Notes: a model not told the origin generated them from the letters alone. 64,000 nt of DNA from an uncultured Selenomonadaceae bacterium (GCA_905235685.1 CAJOMO010000005.1:62001-126000); one strand, 5' to 3'; counted from the stretch's first letter, positions 41,934 through 50,301 are shown. Numbers and translations are program-made.

Positions 41934-42512
41934 ATGAAAAAAATTGTTTTCGAAAATGTCAGCTTGAATTTTGGGCGTCACGAAATTTTTAAAAATTTGA
42001 GCTGTGAACTTGACGCCGGTAAAGTTTTCGGGATTATCGGTAAAAATGGCGCGGGGAAGTCAACTTTTTTGAAATTAGCCGCGCAGATTATAAAGCCCGC
42101 AGCCGGTGAAGTCAAAATTTTGGGGCTGAAAAATGTTGCCGCCGTCACGCCCGAATTGAAAATTTACGACGATTTGACTGCCGCTGAAAATCTGAATTTT
42201 TTTGTCAAACTTCGCGGCAAAGCTGTCAACCTTGCTGAAATGGGCGCACGCGTCGATTTGGATTTTCAAAATAACACTCGCGCAGGAGATTTTTCAACCG
42301 GAATGAAACAGCGCTTGAAGTTTGCAATTCTTTTGAGCGTGGACGCCGATATTTGGCTGTTGGACGAACCGACGGCTAATCTTGACGACAGCGGGCGGGA
42401 AATTTTTTACAGAGAAATTCGCAGAGGCGCGGTGGAAAAACTAATTTTGTTGGCGACGAACGACGCGGCGGATTTGGAGGTTTGCGATGAAATTATCAAA
42501 CTTCCGATTTGA
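41934..42512 (+). CDS. ccmA: Cytochrome c maturation ABC ATPase CcmA
   Basis: 192 residues from the ATG at 41934, shorter than typical ABC ATPases but near CcmA length. Walker A GKNGAGKS (about 37-44), signature FSTGMKQRL (in place of LSGGQ, as in CcmA), Walker B IWLLDEPTANLD and the terminal LATNDAADLEVCDEI replace the H-loop region. CcmA drives release of haem-loaded CcmE from CcmC with CcmB. No clear SD is visible. The last 120 bp are repeated downstream as part of a 163-bp tandem duplication that reaches into ccmB. Confidence 0.85.
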   Translation: MKKIVFENVSLNFGRHEIFKNLSCELDAGKVFGIIGKNGAGKSTFLKLAAQIIKPAAGEVKILGLKNVAAVTPELKIYDDLTAAENLNFFVKLRGKAVNLAEMGARVDLDFQNNTRAGDFSTGMKQRLKFAILLSVDADIWLLDEPTANLDDSGREIFYREIRRGAVEKLILLATNDAADLEVCDEIIKLPI

Positions 42513-42697
42513 GCAAGCGGCGGCGATTTTGTTATTTGCCGAGTCAGCGGCTAGCTGGCAAAAATTTTTTCACAGGGAAATTCGCAGAGGCGCGGCTGAG
42601 AAATTAATTTTGTTGGCGACGAATGACGCGGCGGATTCGGAGGTTTGCGATGAAATTATCAAACTTCCGATTTGAGCAAGCGGCGGCGATTTTCCGA
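42395..42697 (+). repeat. Partial tandem duplication (period 163 bp) across the ccmA/ccmB junction
   Basis: 42395-42534 and 42558-42697 are near-identical (for example GAAATTCGCAGAGGCGCGG at both sites, then GAGGTTTGCGATGAAATTATC). The unit covers the ccmA 3' end and the first codons of ccmB. The 163-bp period shifts the frame by one, so the first copy of the ccmB start leads into a dead-end frame. Confidence 0.9.
42487..42675 (+). pseudogene. Chimeric dead-end ORF made by the ccmA/ccmB duplication
   Basis: ATG at 42487 opens with the same first 14 residues as CcmB (KLSNFRFEQAAAI). It then runs into a second copy of the ccmA C-terminus (REIRRGAAEKLILLATNDAAD) and stops at 42675. It has the same SD context as ccmB. 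It is probably translated but without function, though it may affect translation of ccmB. Confidence 0.75.
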
Positions 42698-43318
42698 AAA
42701 GATTTTTTACTCGGATTAAGGCGGCGGGCGGCGTTTGCGGCAATGCTGATGTTTTCGTTGACGGCAACGGCAAATTTAAGTTTATCGATTGGCGGTGCGA
42801 TTTTCGACGAAAATTTATTGGCGGCGCTGTTGTGGGTCGTGATATTTTTTGCGGCAAGCGCGGGAATTTCCGGAACATTTGAAACGGAAGCGGCGGCAGG
42901 AACATTAGCCACGCTGAAACTTTACGCAGAGCCTCAAGCGATTTTATTCGGCAAAATGTTTTTCACGCTGGCGTCATTGGCGGCGCTCACGGTATTTTTA
43001 CTGCCGATATTTTTAATTTTGTTCGACTGCACGGTCGCGCAGATTTGGCTGTTGCTGGCGGTAATTTTTTTTGGAATAATCGGATTGGCGGCGGCGGGAA
43101 CATTGATAGCGGCGTTGACAACTTCGGCGTCGGTGAAGGGCGGCTTGTTTCCAATTTTGCTGTTCCCGATAACACTGCCGATATTTTTACCGGCGATACA
43201 ATTAACGGCGGCGGCGATTTCGGGCGCGGATTTTGAAACGGAATTGCTGATGACGATGGCGATATTCGACGCAATTTTAATCACGGCGGCGTCGATACTA
43301 TTTGATTATTTGGATTGA
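42650..43318 (+). CDS. ccmB: Haem exporter membrane protein CcmB
   Basis: 222 residues from the ATG at 42650 (GAGG 7 nt upstream), normal length. Start FRKDFLLGLRRRAAFAAMLMFSL, then six hydrophobic segments such as LLAALLWVVIFFAASAGI and AQIWLLLAVIFFGIIGLAAAGTLIA. The family features RKD-(L)-E near the start, FETEAAAGTLATLKL and SVKGGLFPILLFPITLPIFLPAI are present. CcmB is the membrane partner of CcmA. The start lies in the second copy of the tandem duplication. ccmC begins 6 bp later. Confidence 0.85.
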   Translation: MKLSNFRFEQAAAIFRKDFLLGLRRRAAFAAMLMFSLTATANLSLSIGGAIFDENLLAALLWVVIFFAASAGISGTFETEAAAGTLATLKLYAEPQAILFGKMFFTLASLAALTVFLLPIFLILFDCTVAQIWLLLAVIFFGIIGLAAAGTLIAALTTSASVKGGLFPILLFPITLPIFLPAIQLTAAAISGADFETELLMTMAIFDAILITAASILFDYLD

Positions 43319-43324
43319 TGAATT

Positions 43325-43927
43325 TTGAGATGGGTAATTTTGTTGACGGCGGCGATAATCGCAGCGGTGATATTTTTCGTGCCGCCGGTCAAAGGTTTAG
43401 GCGATTTAGCAAAGATAATATTCTTTCACGTACCAACGGCGTGGGTGGCAGTGCTGGCGTTTTTTGTGAGCGCATTTTTCGCGGCTAAATTTTTACGCAC
43501 AGGCGAATTTTCCTTTGACGAATTGAGCGCTCGTTCTGCGCGATTGGGATTTATATTCGTGCTTATGGCGACGGCAAGCGGCGCGATTTTCAGCAAATTA
43601 ACCTGGGGCGCGTATTGGAATTGGGATCCGCGGCAGACGACAATTTTTGTGCTGATATTAATTTACGGCGCGTATTTGACACTGCGGGCGGCAGTCACGG
43701 ACGAAAAAGCGCGCGCAAAAGTTTCAGCGGTGTATTCGCTTTTGAGCGTGCTGACAGTGCCGTTTCTGGTATTCATTTTGCCGCGAATGTTTTTTTCATT
43801 GCACCCCGCGCCCGTGATAAATTCGGCAGGAAAATTAGAAATGGACACCGAAATTCTCACAGCATTGATAGCGGCGGCAGTCGACGCAACCATGATTTTT
43901 TATCAGCTAATGAAAAAGCGGAGATGA
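43325..43927 (+). CDS. ccmC: Haem handling protein CcmC
   Basis: 200 residues, TTG start at 43325, a little short for CcmC (usually about 220-245). Six hydrophobic segments; the haem-binding tryptophan-rich motif is WGAYWNWDPRQTTIF (about residues 94-108), and conserved histidines lie in FHVPTAWVAVLAFF and FSLHPAPVI. CcmC places haem on CcmE in the periplasm. It is coupled to ccmB (6 bp) and ccmE (overlap or 5 bp). No ccmD-like small gene is found between ccmC and ccmE. Confidence 0.88.
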   Translation: MRWVILLTAAIIAAVIFFVPPVKGLGDLAKIIFFHVPTAWVAVLAFFVSAFFAAKFLRTGEFSFDELSARSARLGFIFVLMATASGAIFSKLTWGAYWNWDPRQTTIFVLILIYGAYLTLRAAVTDEKARAKVSAVYSLLSVLTVPFLVFILPRMFFSLHPAPVINSAGKLEMDTEILTALIAAAVDATMIFYQLMKKRR

Positions 43928-43932
43928 TTTTT

Positions 43933-44304
43933 ATGCGAAAGATTTTTTTAGCGGTTTTGCTGATTGGATTTATAGCTTACGCCGGAATAAATTTCAGCGA
44001 AAATCTAACGCCGTACGTGAGCATAGCCGAGGCAACTGCCTCAAATAAAAATGTGCAGGTGAAAGGTTTGCTGGATAAAAATTTTGAGCCGCAACAATCC
44101 GGCGGTGAATTTTTGTTCAATCTGCGCGACGAATTTACCGGCGAAACTTTGAGCGTTAAATATTCCGGAATAAAGCCCGACCGCTTTGACGCGGCTTATC
44201 ACGTTATCGCCATTGGCAAATACAATTCCGCCGAAGAAATTTTTCACGCCCAAAAACTTTTAGTAAAATGCCCGTCTAAGTACGAAGGACAGCAAGCGCA
44301 ATGA
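43933..44304 (+). CDS. ccmE: Haem chaperone CcmE of the CXXXY type
   Basis: 123 residues from the ATG at 43933 (ATG at 43924 is the alternative). One N-terminal membrane helix (KIFLAVLLIGFIAYAGI) is followed by the OB-like domain with NVQVKGLL, GEFLFNLRDEFTGETLSVKYSGIKPD (read in parts) and AEEIFHAQKLLVKCPSKYEG. Classical CcmE binds haem through His in H-x-x-x-Y; here that position reads C-P-S-K-Y. The CXXXY form is known from Desulfovibrio Ccm systems that lack CcmG and CcmH, and neither gene is present here either. It overlaps ccmF by 4 bp. Confidence 0.9.
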   Translation: MRKIFLAVLLIGFIAYAGINFSENLTPYVSIAEATASNKNVQVKGLLDKNFEPQQSGGEFLFNLRDEFTGETLSVKYSGIKPDRFDAAYHVIAIGKYNSAEEIFHAQKLLVKCPSKYEGQQAQ

Positions 44305-46241
44305 CTGGGCAGACACCAACGATTTTATTGGGCGGCGCGTTGACAAGCACGGCAACTTTGGCGTGGATGTTTTTCAAAAACGAACAAGCGGAAATGCGAC
44401 ATTTGAAAATTTTGACGCTCGTATCAATGGCAATAATCGCGGCGATAAGCTTGTGGCTGTGGTTTTTGATTTTCACCGACGACTTCACAACTTACTACGT
44501 GGCGCAATATTCTTCAAGAGATTTACCGGCGATGTACAAAATTTCGGTGTTTTGGGCGGGGCAAGCGGGCTCACTGTTATTCTGGCTGTTAATCCACGCG
44601 ATGATTGGCTCGATACTTGCCTACCACAACGCGCCGATGAAGGCAATGGGCGTATATTTTTCCGTGCAATGTCTGTTGAATTTTTTGGTCGTGCTAAATT
44701 CGCCGTTTTGGGAAAATCCAATCGCGCAGGACGATGGATTTGGTTTGAATCCGCTGCTACAAGACCCGTGGATGGCGATACACCCGCCGCTGGTTTTCGC
44801 GGGCTACGCAATTTTGGCAGTGCCGCTTTCGCTGAGCCTGGGAAACTTGCTCGAATCTTCGTCAAAAAAATGGTTAGAGCCTGCGCGAAAATGGACGTTA
44901 ATTGCGTCGGTATTATTGGGCGCGGGAATATTTATCGGCGGCTATTGGGCGTACAAAGTTTTGGGCTGGGGCGGCTATTGGGCGTGGGATCCCGTTGAAA
45001 ATTCTTCGCTCGTACCGTGGCTCGTCAGCGTCGTACTTTTGCACTTAATCATTTTATCCAAAAAAAAATCCGCCGTTTTGCCAATGGCGCATATCGCGGC
45101 GGTATTCACATATTCGCTGGTGATTTACGGAACATTTTTAACGCGCTCCGGAGTTTTGGGCGAATTTTCGGTTCACTCTTTTGCAAGCAGCAAAATCAGC
45201 TTAGCAATTGCCCTTGTCAACGCAATAATTTTCCTCGGCGGACTGCTCATAATTTTAATCAAAGCGAAAGATTTTCCGCGGGGCAGAATGTACGAAAACT
45301 TCAAAGATCCGGCGTACGCAACGCTCCTGGGAATGCTGATGTTGGTTTTCATAGCAATAGTAGTTTGGCTGGGAATGTCCGCGCCGCTGATTTTGCAGTT
45401 CTTCGGCAAAGCGGCGGCAGTTAGCCCTACGTTTTATGAAGCCGTGACAAAACCGTTAGCCTTGATAATGGCGGCGATAATGATTTATATCTTCGTAAAA
45501 GTTGGCTGGCAGATAAGTTTTGGCGGGAAAATTGCACACCTCGGCGTATTGGCGGGCGTGGCGGCAATGATAATTTCTGCTCAAGGCGAAACTGTCGACA
45601 GAATTTTTATGAATAACATTGAAGTTGACGTTTTCGGTCACAAATTTACTTACAACGGGCAAATTTTTGAAACGGATTCGTGCAGGAAATTTTATGTTTT
45701 CAATGTGGACGGGCAGGAAGTTCGAGCGCTGACGAAACTTCGCGAAAATGGAGACGACGCCGCGCGCGAGCCCGCAATTTTGAGAAATTTCACCGGCGAT
45801 ATTTACATTGCGCCAAATCCAAATAGTTTCCGTCCGCAAGAATTAATTCTCGACAAAGGCAGATTTCAAATGGACGGCGAAATCGGCTACACTTTTAAAA
45901 GTGTCGAAGTAAAGCACGTTGACGATAAATATCTTGAGTCAATCACGGCGGAAATCGAAGTTACGGACGGAGTGACTACGGAAAATGTTCAGTTGCTGAT
46001 AAATTTTAGGCGCGAAGGCGCTATTTCATATCCGGTAGAATTTTTGAACGGCAAGCGGCGCATTCGGCTAATCGGCGTATCAGACGACAGATTAAAATTG
46101 CGGCTGGAAATTTTACCGACGCTTGAAGAAATTTCGCAATTACCAATCATCGCCACAATCAGCACGAAACCGTTTATTTGGGTACTGTGGCTGAGCGCGG
46201 CGGCGGTTTGCGCGGGAACTTTGGCGGCGGTTAAAAAATAA
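44301..46241 (+). CDS. ccmF: Cytochrome c haem lyase subunit CcmF
   Basis: 646 residues with about 14 hydrophobic segments. The WWD motif region GWGGYWAWDPVENSSLVPWL (about residues 223-240), conserved His in MAIHPPLVFAGYA, YGTFLTRSGVLGEFSVHSF and the periplasmic domain (about 430-620) before the last helix are CcmF features. CcmF joins haem from CcmE to apocytochrome CXXCH motifs. In this system without CcmH, CcmF may work alone or with CcmE. The end is 48 bp before nrfH, whose four-haem product and the five-haem NrfA are likely clients. Confidence 0.95.
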   Translation: MTGQTPTILLGGALTSTATLAWMFFKNEQAEMRHLKILTLVSMAIIAAISLWLWFLIFTDDFTTYYVAQYSSRDLPAMYKISVFWAGQAGSLLFWLLIHAMIGSILAYHNAPMKAMGVYFSVQCLLNFLVVLNSPFWENPIAQDDGFGLNPLLQDPWMAIHPPLVFAGYAILAVPLSLSLGNLLESSSKKWLEPARKWTLIASVLLGAGIFIGGYWAYKVLGWGGYWAWDPVENSSLVPWLVSVVLLHLIILSKKKSAVLPMAHIAAVFTYSLVIYGTFLTRSGVLGEFSVHSFASSKISLAIALVNAIIFLGGLLIILIKAKDFPRGRMYENFKDPAYATLLGMLMLVFIAIVVWLGMSAPLILQFFGKAAAVSPTFYEAVTKPLALIMAAIMIYIFVKVGWQISFGGKIAHLGVLAGVAAMIISAQGETVDRIFMNNIEVDVFGHKFTYNGQIFETDSCRKFYVFNVDGQEVRALTKLRENGDDAAREPAILRNFTGDIYIAPNPNSFRPQELILDKGRFQMDGEIGYTFKSVEVKHVDDKYLESITAEIEVTDGVTTENVQLLINFRREGAISYPVEFLNGKRRIRLIGVSDDRLKLRLEILPTLEEISQLPIIATISTKPFIWVLWLSAAAVCAGTLAAVKK

Positions 46242-46289
46242 ATCGAGGAGGTTGTATCTTGTAAAAAATTTAGGAGAGGGGGACAAGCT

Positions 46290-46769
46290 ATGTGTCTCAA
46301 AAATTTACTCGAAAAGCACACGCTGAAAATTTTGGCGGGCGGATTCATTTTGGGCGTGGTTGCTTTGGGTGTCACAAATTTATTTTTGCACGTCAGCGGA
46401 ACTAAATTTTTCTGCGGGCAATGCCACTCAATGAAACACGAGGCTGAAACTTTTGCAATGTCAAGCCACCGCGAACTTGATTGCGTCGAATGCCATTTGC
46501 CGCACGATAATTTCCCGCACTATCTCATTGAAAAAGGGCGCACCGGTATGGTTGATATGTATCACGAAATGCTGCGCGATTATCCGGAGCGAATAAAACT
46601 TGACGCCGACGCCCGAAAAATGGTCAGCGAAAATTGTCTGCGTTGCCACGAATCAACTATGTCCTACGTCAACACAGCGCCGAGCGGCTCACAAGACGAT
46701 TGCTTGAAGTGCCACAGCAGAATTGCGCACGGCTCAAATCATTTGGAAGGCGGGATTCAAATTGACTAA
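46290..46769 (+). CDS. nrfH: Nitrite reductase membrane tetrahaem quinol dehydrogenase NrfH
   Basis: 159 residues, ATG behind AGGAGAGGGGGA. One N-terminal membrane helix (LKILAGGFILGVVALGVTNLFL) then four haem motifs: CGQCH (42-46), CVECH (65-69), CLRCH (116-120) and CLKCH (138-142). This NapC/NirT-family protein takes electrons from menaquinol and passes them to NrfA. The stop overlaps the TTG start of nrfA, so the two are coupled. Maturation would rely on ccmABCEF just upstream. Confidence 0.95.
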   Translation: MCLKNLLEKHTLKILAGGFILGVVALGVTNLFLHVSGTKFFCGQCHSMKHEAETFAMSSHRELDCVECHLPHDNFPHYLIEKGRTGMVDMYHEMLRDYPERIKLDADARKMVSENCLRCHESTMSYVNTAPSGSQDDCLKCHSRIAHGSNHLEGGIQID

Positions 46770-48087
46770 GATACAAAAATATTTAGCGGGAATATTGGTC
46801 TTGGGCGTGATATTTTTCGCCTTCGTGGTCGTGCGAATAGGAATAGCGAAGCCGGCGACGAAATTTGAATTGGCAATGATTCCCGACGATCAGAAATTAA
46901 CGCGAATGGGTTATGCGGAAGCGTATCCATTGCAATTCGAAAGTTTTAAAATGAATATGCGCGGCGACCCAAGTCCGACCGGATTTGGCGGCGCTCAAGC
47001 GGGAAATTCGCATTTAACCGAACAGCCCGAACAACTCGAACTTTTCAAAGGCTACAAATTTTCAATCCAATATGACGACGACCGCGGGCATTGGTACGCC
47101 GGACAAGATATTCTTGAATCCAAACGCCGCCCCGGGCAAAAAGGCTCGTGCATAACCTGTAAAGGCTCTTACATGTACGACGTTTATTTTAAACAAAGCG
47201 GTTGGGAATATGCGGCGAGACCGTTTGACGAAATTGCCGCGCCGATTAAAGACGATGAATGGTTCGGCTGTTCCAGCTGCCACGACCCCGACAGTATGCA
47301 GCTGCGCATTTACAATCAAGGTTTTATTGAATCGATGGCGCAAAAGGGCGTCGACGTCAGCAAAGCCAGCCATAACGAAATGCGCGCGTATGTTTGCGCT
47401 CAATGTCACACGGAATATTATTTCACGGCGGAAGACGGGCGCGTGCATATGCCTTACGCCAACGGTTTTGACGCCGAATCTGAATGGGCTTATTATCAAG
47501 ACGGGCACGCAATGGGCTTTACCGGTGATTGGACGCACCCCGACAGCGGCGCGCGTATGTTGAAGGCACAGCACCCCGACTTTGAATGCTGGCAGCTTAG
47601 CGTACATGCTGACGCCGGAGTTACCTGCGTGGACTGCCATATGCCCTATATGCGCGAAGACGGACAAAAATACACTTCGCACTGGATGACTTCGCCGCTT
47701 AAAACTATCAACGAATCCTGCTTGAAATGTCATGACGAATCCGCCGAAGTTTTGACGGCGCGTGTGCAGACAATTCACGACAATACTTTTAAATTGCAAC
47801 GAATTGCGGGCGAAACGACGGCGCGGGCTCATACGACGATACAAGCCGCCGCTGCCGCCGGTGCAACGGACGAACAACTTGCCAATGCGCGGTTGCTTGT
47901 TCGTGAGGCTCAATGGTATTGGGATTGGGTTGCCGCTGAAAATGGCATGGGTTTCCACAATCCAGATAGAGTAATGCGGACGCTGGGCTTAGCCATTGAC
48001 CGTGCGCATAGGGCTATCGAAGAGGCTAACGCTGTTGTTCGCGGCTCAATTACCACCAATCCTATTTTGCAGTCGCCTGAAATGTGA
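46762..48087 (+). CDS. nrfA: Ammonia-forming cytochrome c nitrite reductase NrfA
   Basis: 441 residues from the TTG at 46762, which overlaps the nrfH end. An N-terminal hydrophobic segment (YLAGILVLGVIFFAFVVV) serves as signal or anchor. The active-site haem motif is CITCK (130-134) with the lysine ligand, then CSSCH (170-174), CAQCH, CVDCH and CLKCH, giving the standard pentahaem pattern of one CXXCK and four CXXCH. It reduces nitrite to ammonium with six electrons, in respiration or detoxification. The SD GGAAGGCGGG lies within nrfH. A three-stem element follows 19 bp after the stop and may end the transcript. Confidence 0.96.
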   Translation: MTKIQKYLAGILVLGVIFFAFVVVRIGIAKPATKFELAMIPDDQKLTRMGYAEAYPLQFESFKMNMRGDPSPTGFGGAQAGNSHLTEQPEQLELFKGYKFSIQYDDDRGHWYAGQDILESKRRPGQKGSCITCKGSYMYDVYFKQSGWEYAARPFDEIAAPIKDDEWFGCSSCHDPDSMQLRIYNQGFIESMAQKGVDVSKASHNEMRAYVCAQCHTEYYFTAEDGRVHMPYANGFDAESEWAYYQDGHAMGFTGDWTHPDSGARMLKAQHPDFECWQLSVHADAGVTCVDCHMPYMREDGQKYTSHWMTSPLKTINESCLKCHDESAEVLTARVQTIHDNTFKLQRIAGETTARAHTTIQAAAAAGATDEQLANARLLVREAQWYWDWVAAENGMGFHNPDRVMRTLGLAIDRAHRAIEEANAVVRGSITTNPILQSPEM

Positions 48088-48106
48088 TTTTTTACGCAAT
48101 ATGAGA

Positions 48107-48212
48107 GGCGCGCACGGACGCGCGCCCCGCCCGCGCTAGTCGCGTGATGCGACTAATGCGGGCAAGTTTTCTTTCTTTGCTTTAGCGTTTCTTTCTTTTT
48201 CGAAAGAAATGC
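48107..48212 (+). repeat. Three-stem intergenic element, copy 3
   Basis: Stem I: GGCGCGC (48107-48113), loop ACGGAC, GCGCGCC (48120-48126). Stem II: GCCCGC (48129-48134) with GCGGGC (48158-48163), enclosing TAGTCGC/GCGACTA. Linker TTTTCTTTCTTTGCTTTA. Stem III: GCGTTTCTTTC (48185-48195) with GAAAGAAATGC (48202-48212). Confidence 0.8.
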
Positions 48213-48276
48213 GTTAAAAAAAAACCGCCTTTAAATTGGCGGCAATTTTTTTATATGGGGGATATTTCATGTTGTC

Positions 48277-48846
48277 TTAGTGGTGACGCGCCGAATTTGC
48301 CATAGCAATCAAATCGCCAGTTTCGACTCCGGCGGGCGCGTAAAGAACGATTCTATCTGAAATTTTTGTAGCGCTGCCGTTGACTGCATAGCACGCGCCA
48401 TCAATGAAATCGCAAATGCTACGCTGTTGGTCAATGGGCAGGCGCTCATAATTCACGACCACAGCTTTGTTGGCGAGAATATCATCGGTAATGCGGATAA
48501 CTTCCTGGTTGTATTCGGCGGGATTATAAAGTCTCATAACAAGTTCGGGCGCTTTGACGACTTTAAGATTAGGACGATCATTAGCCGAAGCATACGCGTC
48601 ATAACGGACGCCATTTACAGAAATAGTGCCGCTGTGAGAAGTGCTGACATAACCAGGCGGATATTTTTCCGTGGCGAAATGAGCGCCGCCGCCAGCAGCA
48701 ACCGCCGCACGCTTAACGGTCGCTTCAGTGCGTACCTGCGATTTAACTTCTTCCTGCTTTGCCTCAACTTTCGCTTCGGCTTCCTCTTCCGGCATTGTCT
48801 CCAGTGGCATTACCACGTCAACAATTTTCTTAATCCAACTCAACAT
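48277..48846 (-). CDS. sepF: Cell division protein SepF
   Basis: 189 residues with GAGGGG upstream of the ATG. The N-terminal amphipathic membrane-targeting helix (LSWIKKIVDVVM) is followed by a Glu/Lys-rich linker and a Gly/Ala-rich stretch. The C-terminal SepF domain (about residues 95-180) has VVKAPELVMRLYNPAEYNQ, RITDDILANKAVVVNYERL, RSICDFIDGACYAVNGSATKIS and VLYAPAGVE. SepF polymerises and anchors FtsZ rings to the membrane in Firmicutes and actinobacteria. It stands alone here, without the ylm genes usually found next to it. Confidence 0.93.
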   Translation of the reverse strand: MLSWIKKIVDVVMPLETMPEEEAEAKVEAKQEEVKSQVRTEATVKRAAVAAGGGAHFATEKYPPGYVSTSHSGTISVNGVRYDAYASANDRPNLKVVKAPELVMRLYNPAEYNQEVIRITDDILANKAVVVNYERLPIDQQRSICDFIDGACYAVNGSATKISDRIVLYAPAGVETGDLIAMANSARHH

Positions 48847-49034
48847 AAAATCGTCCCCTCGTCGTCATATTCTACAAAGTTAAATTATTTTAACACAACC
48901 TTTCGCCGCTTGTAAAGATATCTTTCAAGCTATTTTCATAAAAATTATTCGCGCAGAAAAAATATTAATTCACGCCTGTAAAATTATTTTGGGCAATTCG
49001 ACGCCGATATTTTGGTTGAAAGGAGTGATTAAAA
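48847..49034. other. Divergent intergenic region between sepF and the 49-kb unknown gene
   Basis: 188 bp. It holds both SD sequences and AT-rich DNA, but no convincing -35/-10 pair, repeat or RNA structure. A GCCGATAT near 49010 recalls a flagellar sigma-28 -10 box but lacks a correctly spaced -35. Confidence 0.3.
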
Positions 49035-49784
49035 ATGCCCGTGAAAATTGGCAACAGCTACGTTTCAGAGGCGGCGGCGAGTTTCGCACAAAGTCAAGCT
49101 GTCGAAGAATCCGAAGGCGGAGTTTTTAAAGATTTGGCGGAAAAATTTTCGAATCTCAAATTCAGCATCGGTACAGCGCCGTTTAGCGGCAACGGTTTAC
49201 GCAACGTCGCCATTTCGCCAAAAATCCTGCGCGAGATGGAAAATAATCCCGATAAGCGAATGGAATATGAGGCGCTGCTTTATGACGTGGCGAATCTGAA
49301 TTGGAATATGAACCCGACGGTTAAATCTTCCGGCGTTATTATCGGCGACGACGGCGGCTTGAGTATGTGGAGCATTTCAAAAAGCGACGACGGCAACCGG
49401 CGCGTGAAAGTTACGCTTGACAAAAACGATAAAAAATCCTGGTGGCAAAAACTTCTCGACAAACTTAACGAAAAAACCGAAACGCCCGCTGCGAAAGTCG
49501 AACTTTCCGAGGAAACCGAAGAATCCAAAGGCAAAGTCGGTTTTAACGGCTCAAAGCGCGCCCGCCAAATTTCCGCCGCTGAAACTAAGGACGAAGTGCG
49601 AGCTGTCATTGAACTCTTGAAGCAGGATTTAACCGAATGCAAAGAAGGCGTCAAAAATAAAATGTGCACCGAGGACGAAGTTAAGAAAGTCGAGGCGATG
49701 ATTGAGCGCGCCAATAAACGGCTGAGTGAAGTTGGCGACGAAGATCCGACGCCGAATTTTTCACCGGTCGACTTGATTATTTGA
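49035..49784 (+). CDS. Hypothetical protein (DUF6033-like N-terminal part)
   Basis: 249 residues, ATG with AAAGGAGTG upstream. The first 110 residues include FSNLKFSIGTAPFSGNGLRNVAISPKILREMENNPDKR (read as FSIGTAPF and AISPKILREMENNP) and DDGGLSMWSIS. This outline recalls DUF6033 proteins of Firmicutes; the assignment is from memory and uncertain. The middle is a Lys/Glu-rich linker. The C-terminal 70 residues (EVRAVIELLKQDLTECKEGV, KVEAMIERANKRLSEV) form a helical hairpin. No signal peptide or membrane segment. The next unknown gene starts 12 bp later, so they form a two-gene operon. Confidence 0.55.
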   Translation: MPVKIGNSYVSEAAASFAQSQAVEESEGGVFKDLAEKFSNLKFSIGTAPFSGNGLRNVAISPKILREMENNPDKRMEYEALLYDVANLNWNMNPTVKSSGVIIGDDGGLSMWSISKSDDGNRRVKVTLDKNDKKSWWQKLLDKLNEKTETPAAKVELSEETEESKGKVGFNGSKRARQISAAETKDEVRAVIELLKQDLTECKEGVKNKMCTEDEVKKVEAMIERANKRLSEVGDEDPTPNFSPVDLII

Positions 49785-49796
49785 GGAGGAATTTTT

Positions 49797-50117
49797 ATGG
49801 CAACGATTAGGCAAATGTACAGCGGCTTTTACCGGAATTACCGGACGCAATACTCCAACGGTCAGCTTTTCCGCAACACACAGAAAAATCTTCAAACTGC
49901 GAAATTTGATTTGAATAAAACCGCGCAGAAAATTACCGGCGATAACAGCGACGTTTTGTCCGCCGTGAAAAATCTGGTTGACAGCTACAGCGGCGGGCGC
50001 TATTCGCCGTACGGTTTGCTCGCCAGTCAAATTAATCAATCTTCGACGTACACCGGCGCAGCTTTAAAAATGAATACTCTAACCGGCATCGGAAATTTAT
50101 TCAGTCACTGGATTTAA
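49797..50117 (+). CDS. Hypothetical small protein
   Basis: 106 residues behind GAGGAGG. The sequence is polar and rich in Asn, Gln, Ser and Tyr (RQMYSGFYRNYRTQYSNGQL), with one helical segment (DVLSAVKNLVDSYSG) and a slightly hydrophobic end. No signal peptide, cysteine or known motif. It follows the DUF6033-like gene by 12 bp and ends 19 bp before a three-stem element. A structural or surface-appendage role would fit its composition, but there is no direct evidence. Confidence 0.5.
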   Translation: MATIRQMYSGFYRNYRTQYSNGQLFRNTQKNLQTAKFDLNKTAQKITGDNSDVLSAVKNLVDSYSGGRYSPYGLLASQINQSSTYTGAALKMNTLTGIGNLFSHWI

Positions 50118-50136
50118 AATTTGACCACTGAAAAGA

Positions 50137-50244
50137 GGCGCGCACGGACGCGCGCCCGAACCCCGCCGCGAATTAGTCGACCGGAAGTCGACTATCTGAG
50201 CGGCTGTTTTCTTTGCAACTTTCTTTTGCGCCCAAAAGAAAGTT
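50137..50244 (+). repeat. Three-stem intergenic element, copy 4
   Basis: Stem I: GGCGCGC (50137-50143), loop ACGGAC, GCGCGCC (50150-50156). Then CGAACCCC. Stem II: GCCGC (50165-50169) with GCGGC (50200-50204), enclosing TAGTCGAC/GTCGACTA. Linker TGTTTTCTTTGC. Stem III: AACTTTCTTTT (50217-50227) with AAAAGAAAGTT (50234-50244). Confidence 0.8.
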
Positions 50245-50301
50245 GATAACTTGAATTAAAAATCCGGTTGCGAAATTCCTTGCCTCAAAAAAATTTCCCA
50301 C

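Noticed and set aside
47062-47958. 298-codon open frame on the minus strand across nrfA
   Set aside because: The plus strand has all five haem motifs; the minus frame is low in plausible structure and lacks a start signal.
48978-49017. Sigma-28 (flagellar) promoter before the 49-kb unknown operon
   Set aside because: TAAA and GCCGATAT are present, but the spacing is about 20 bp, longer than the usual 15.
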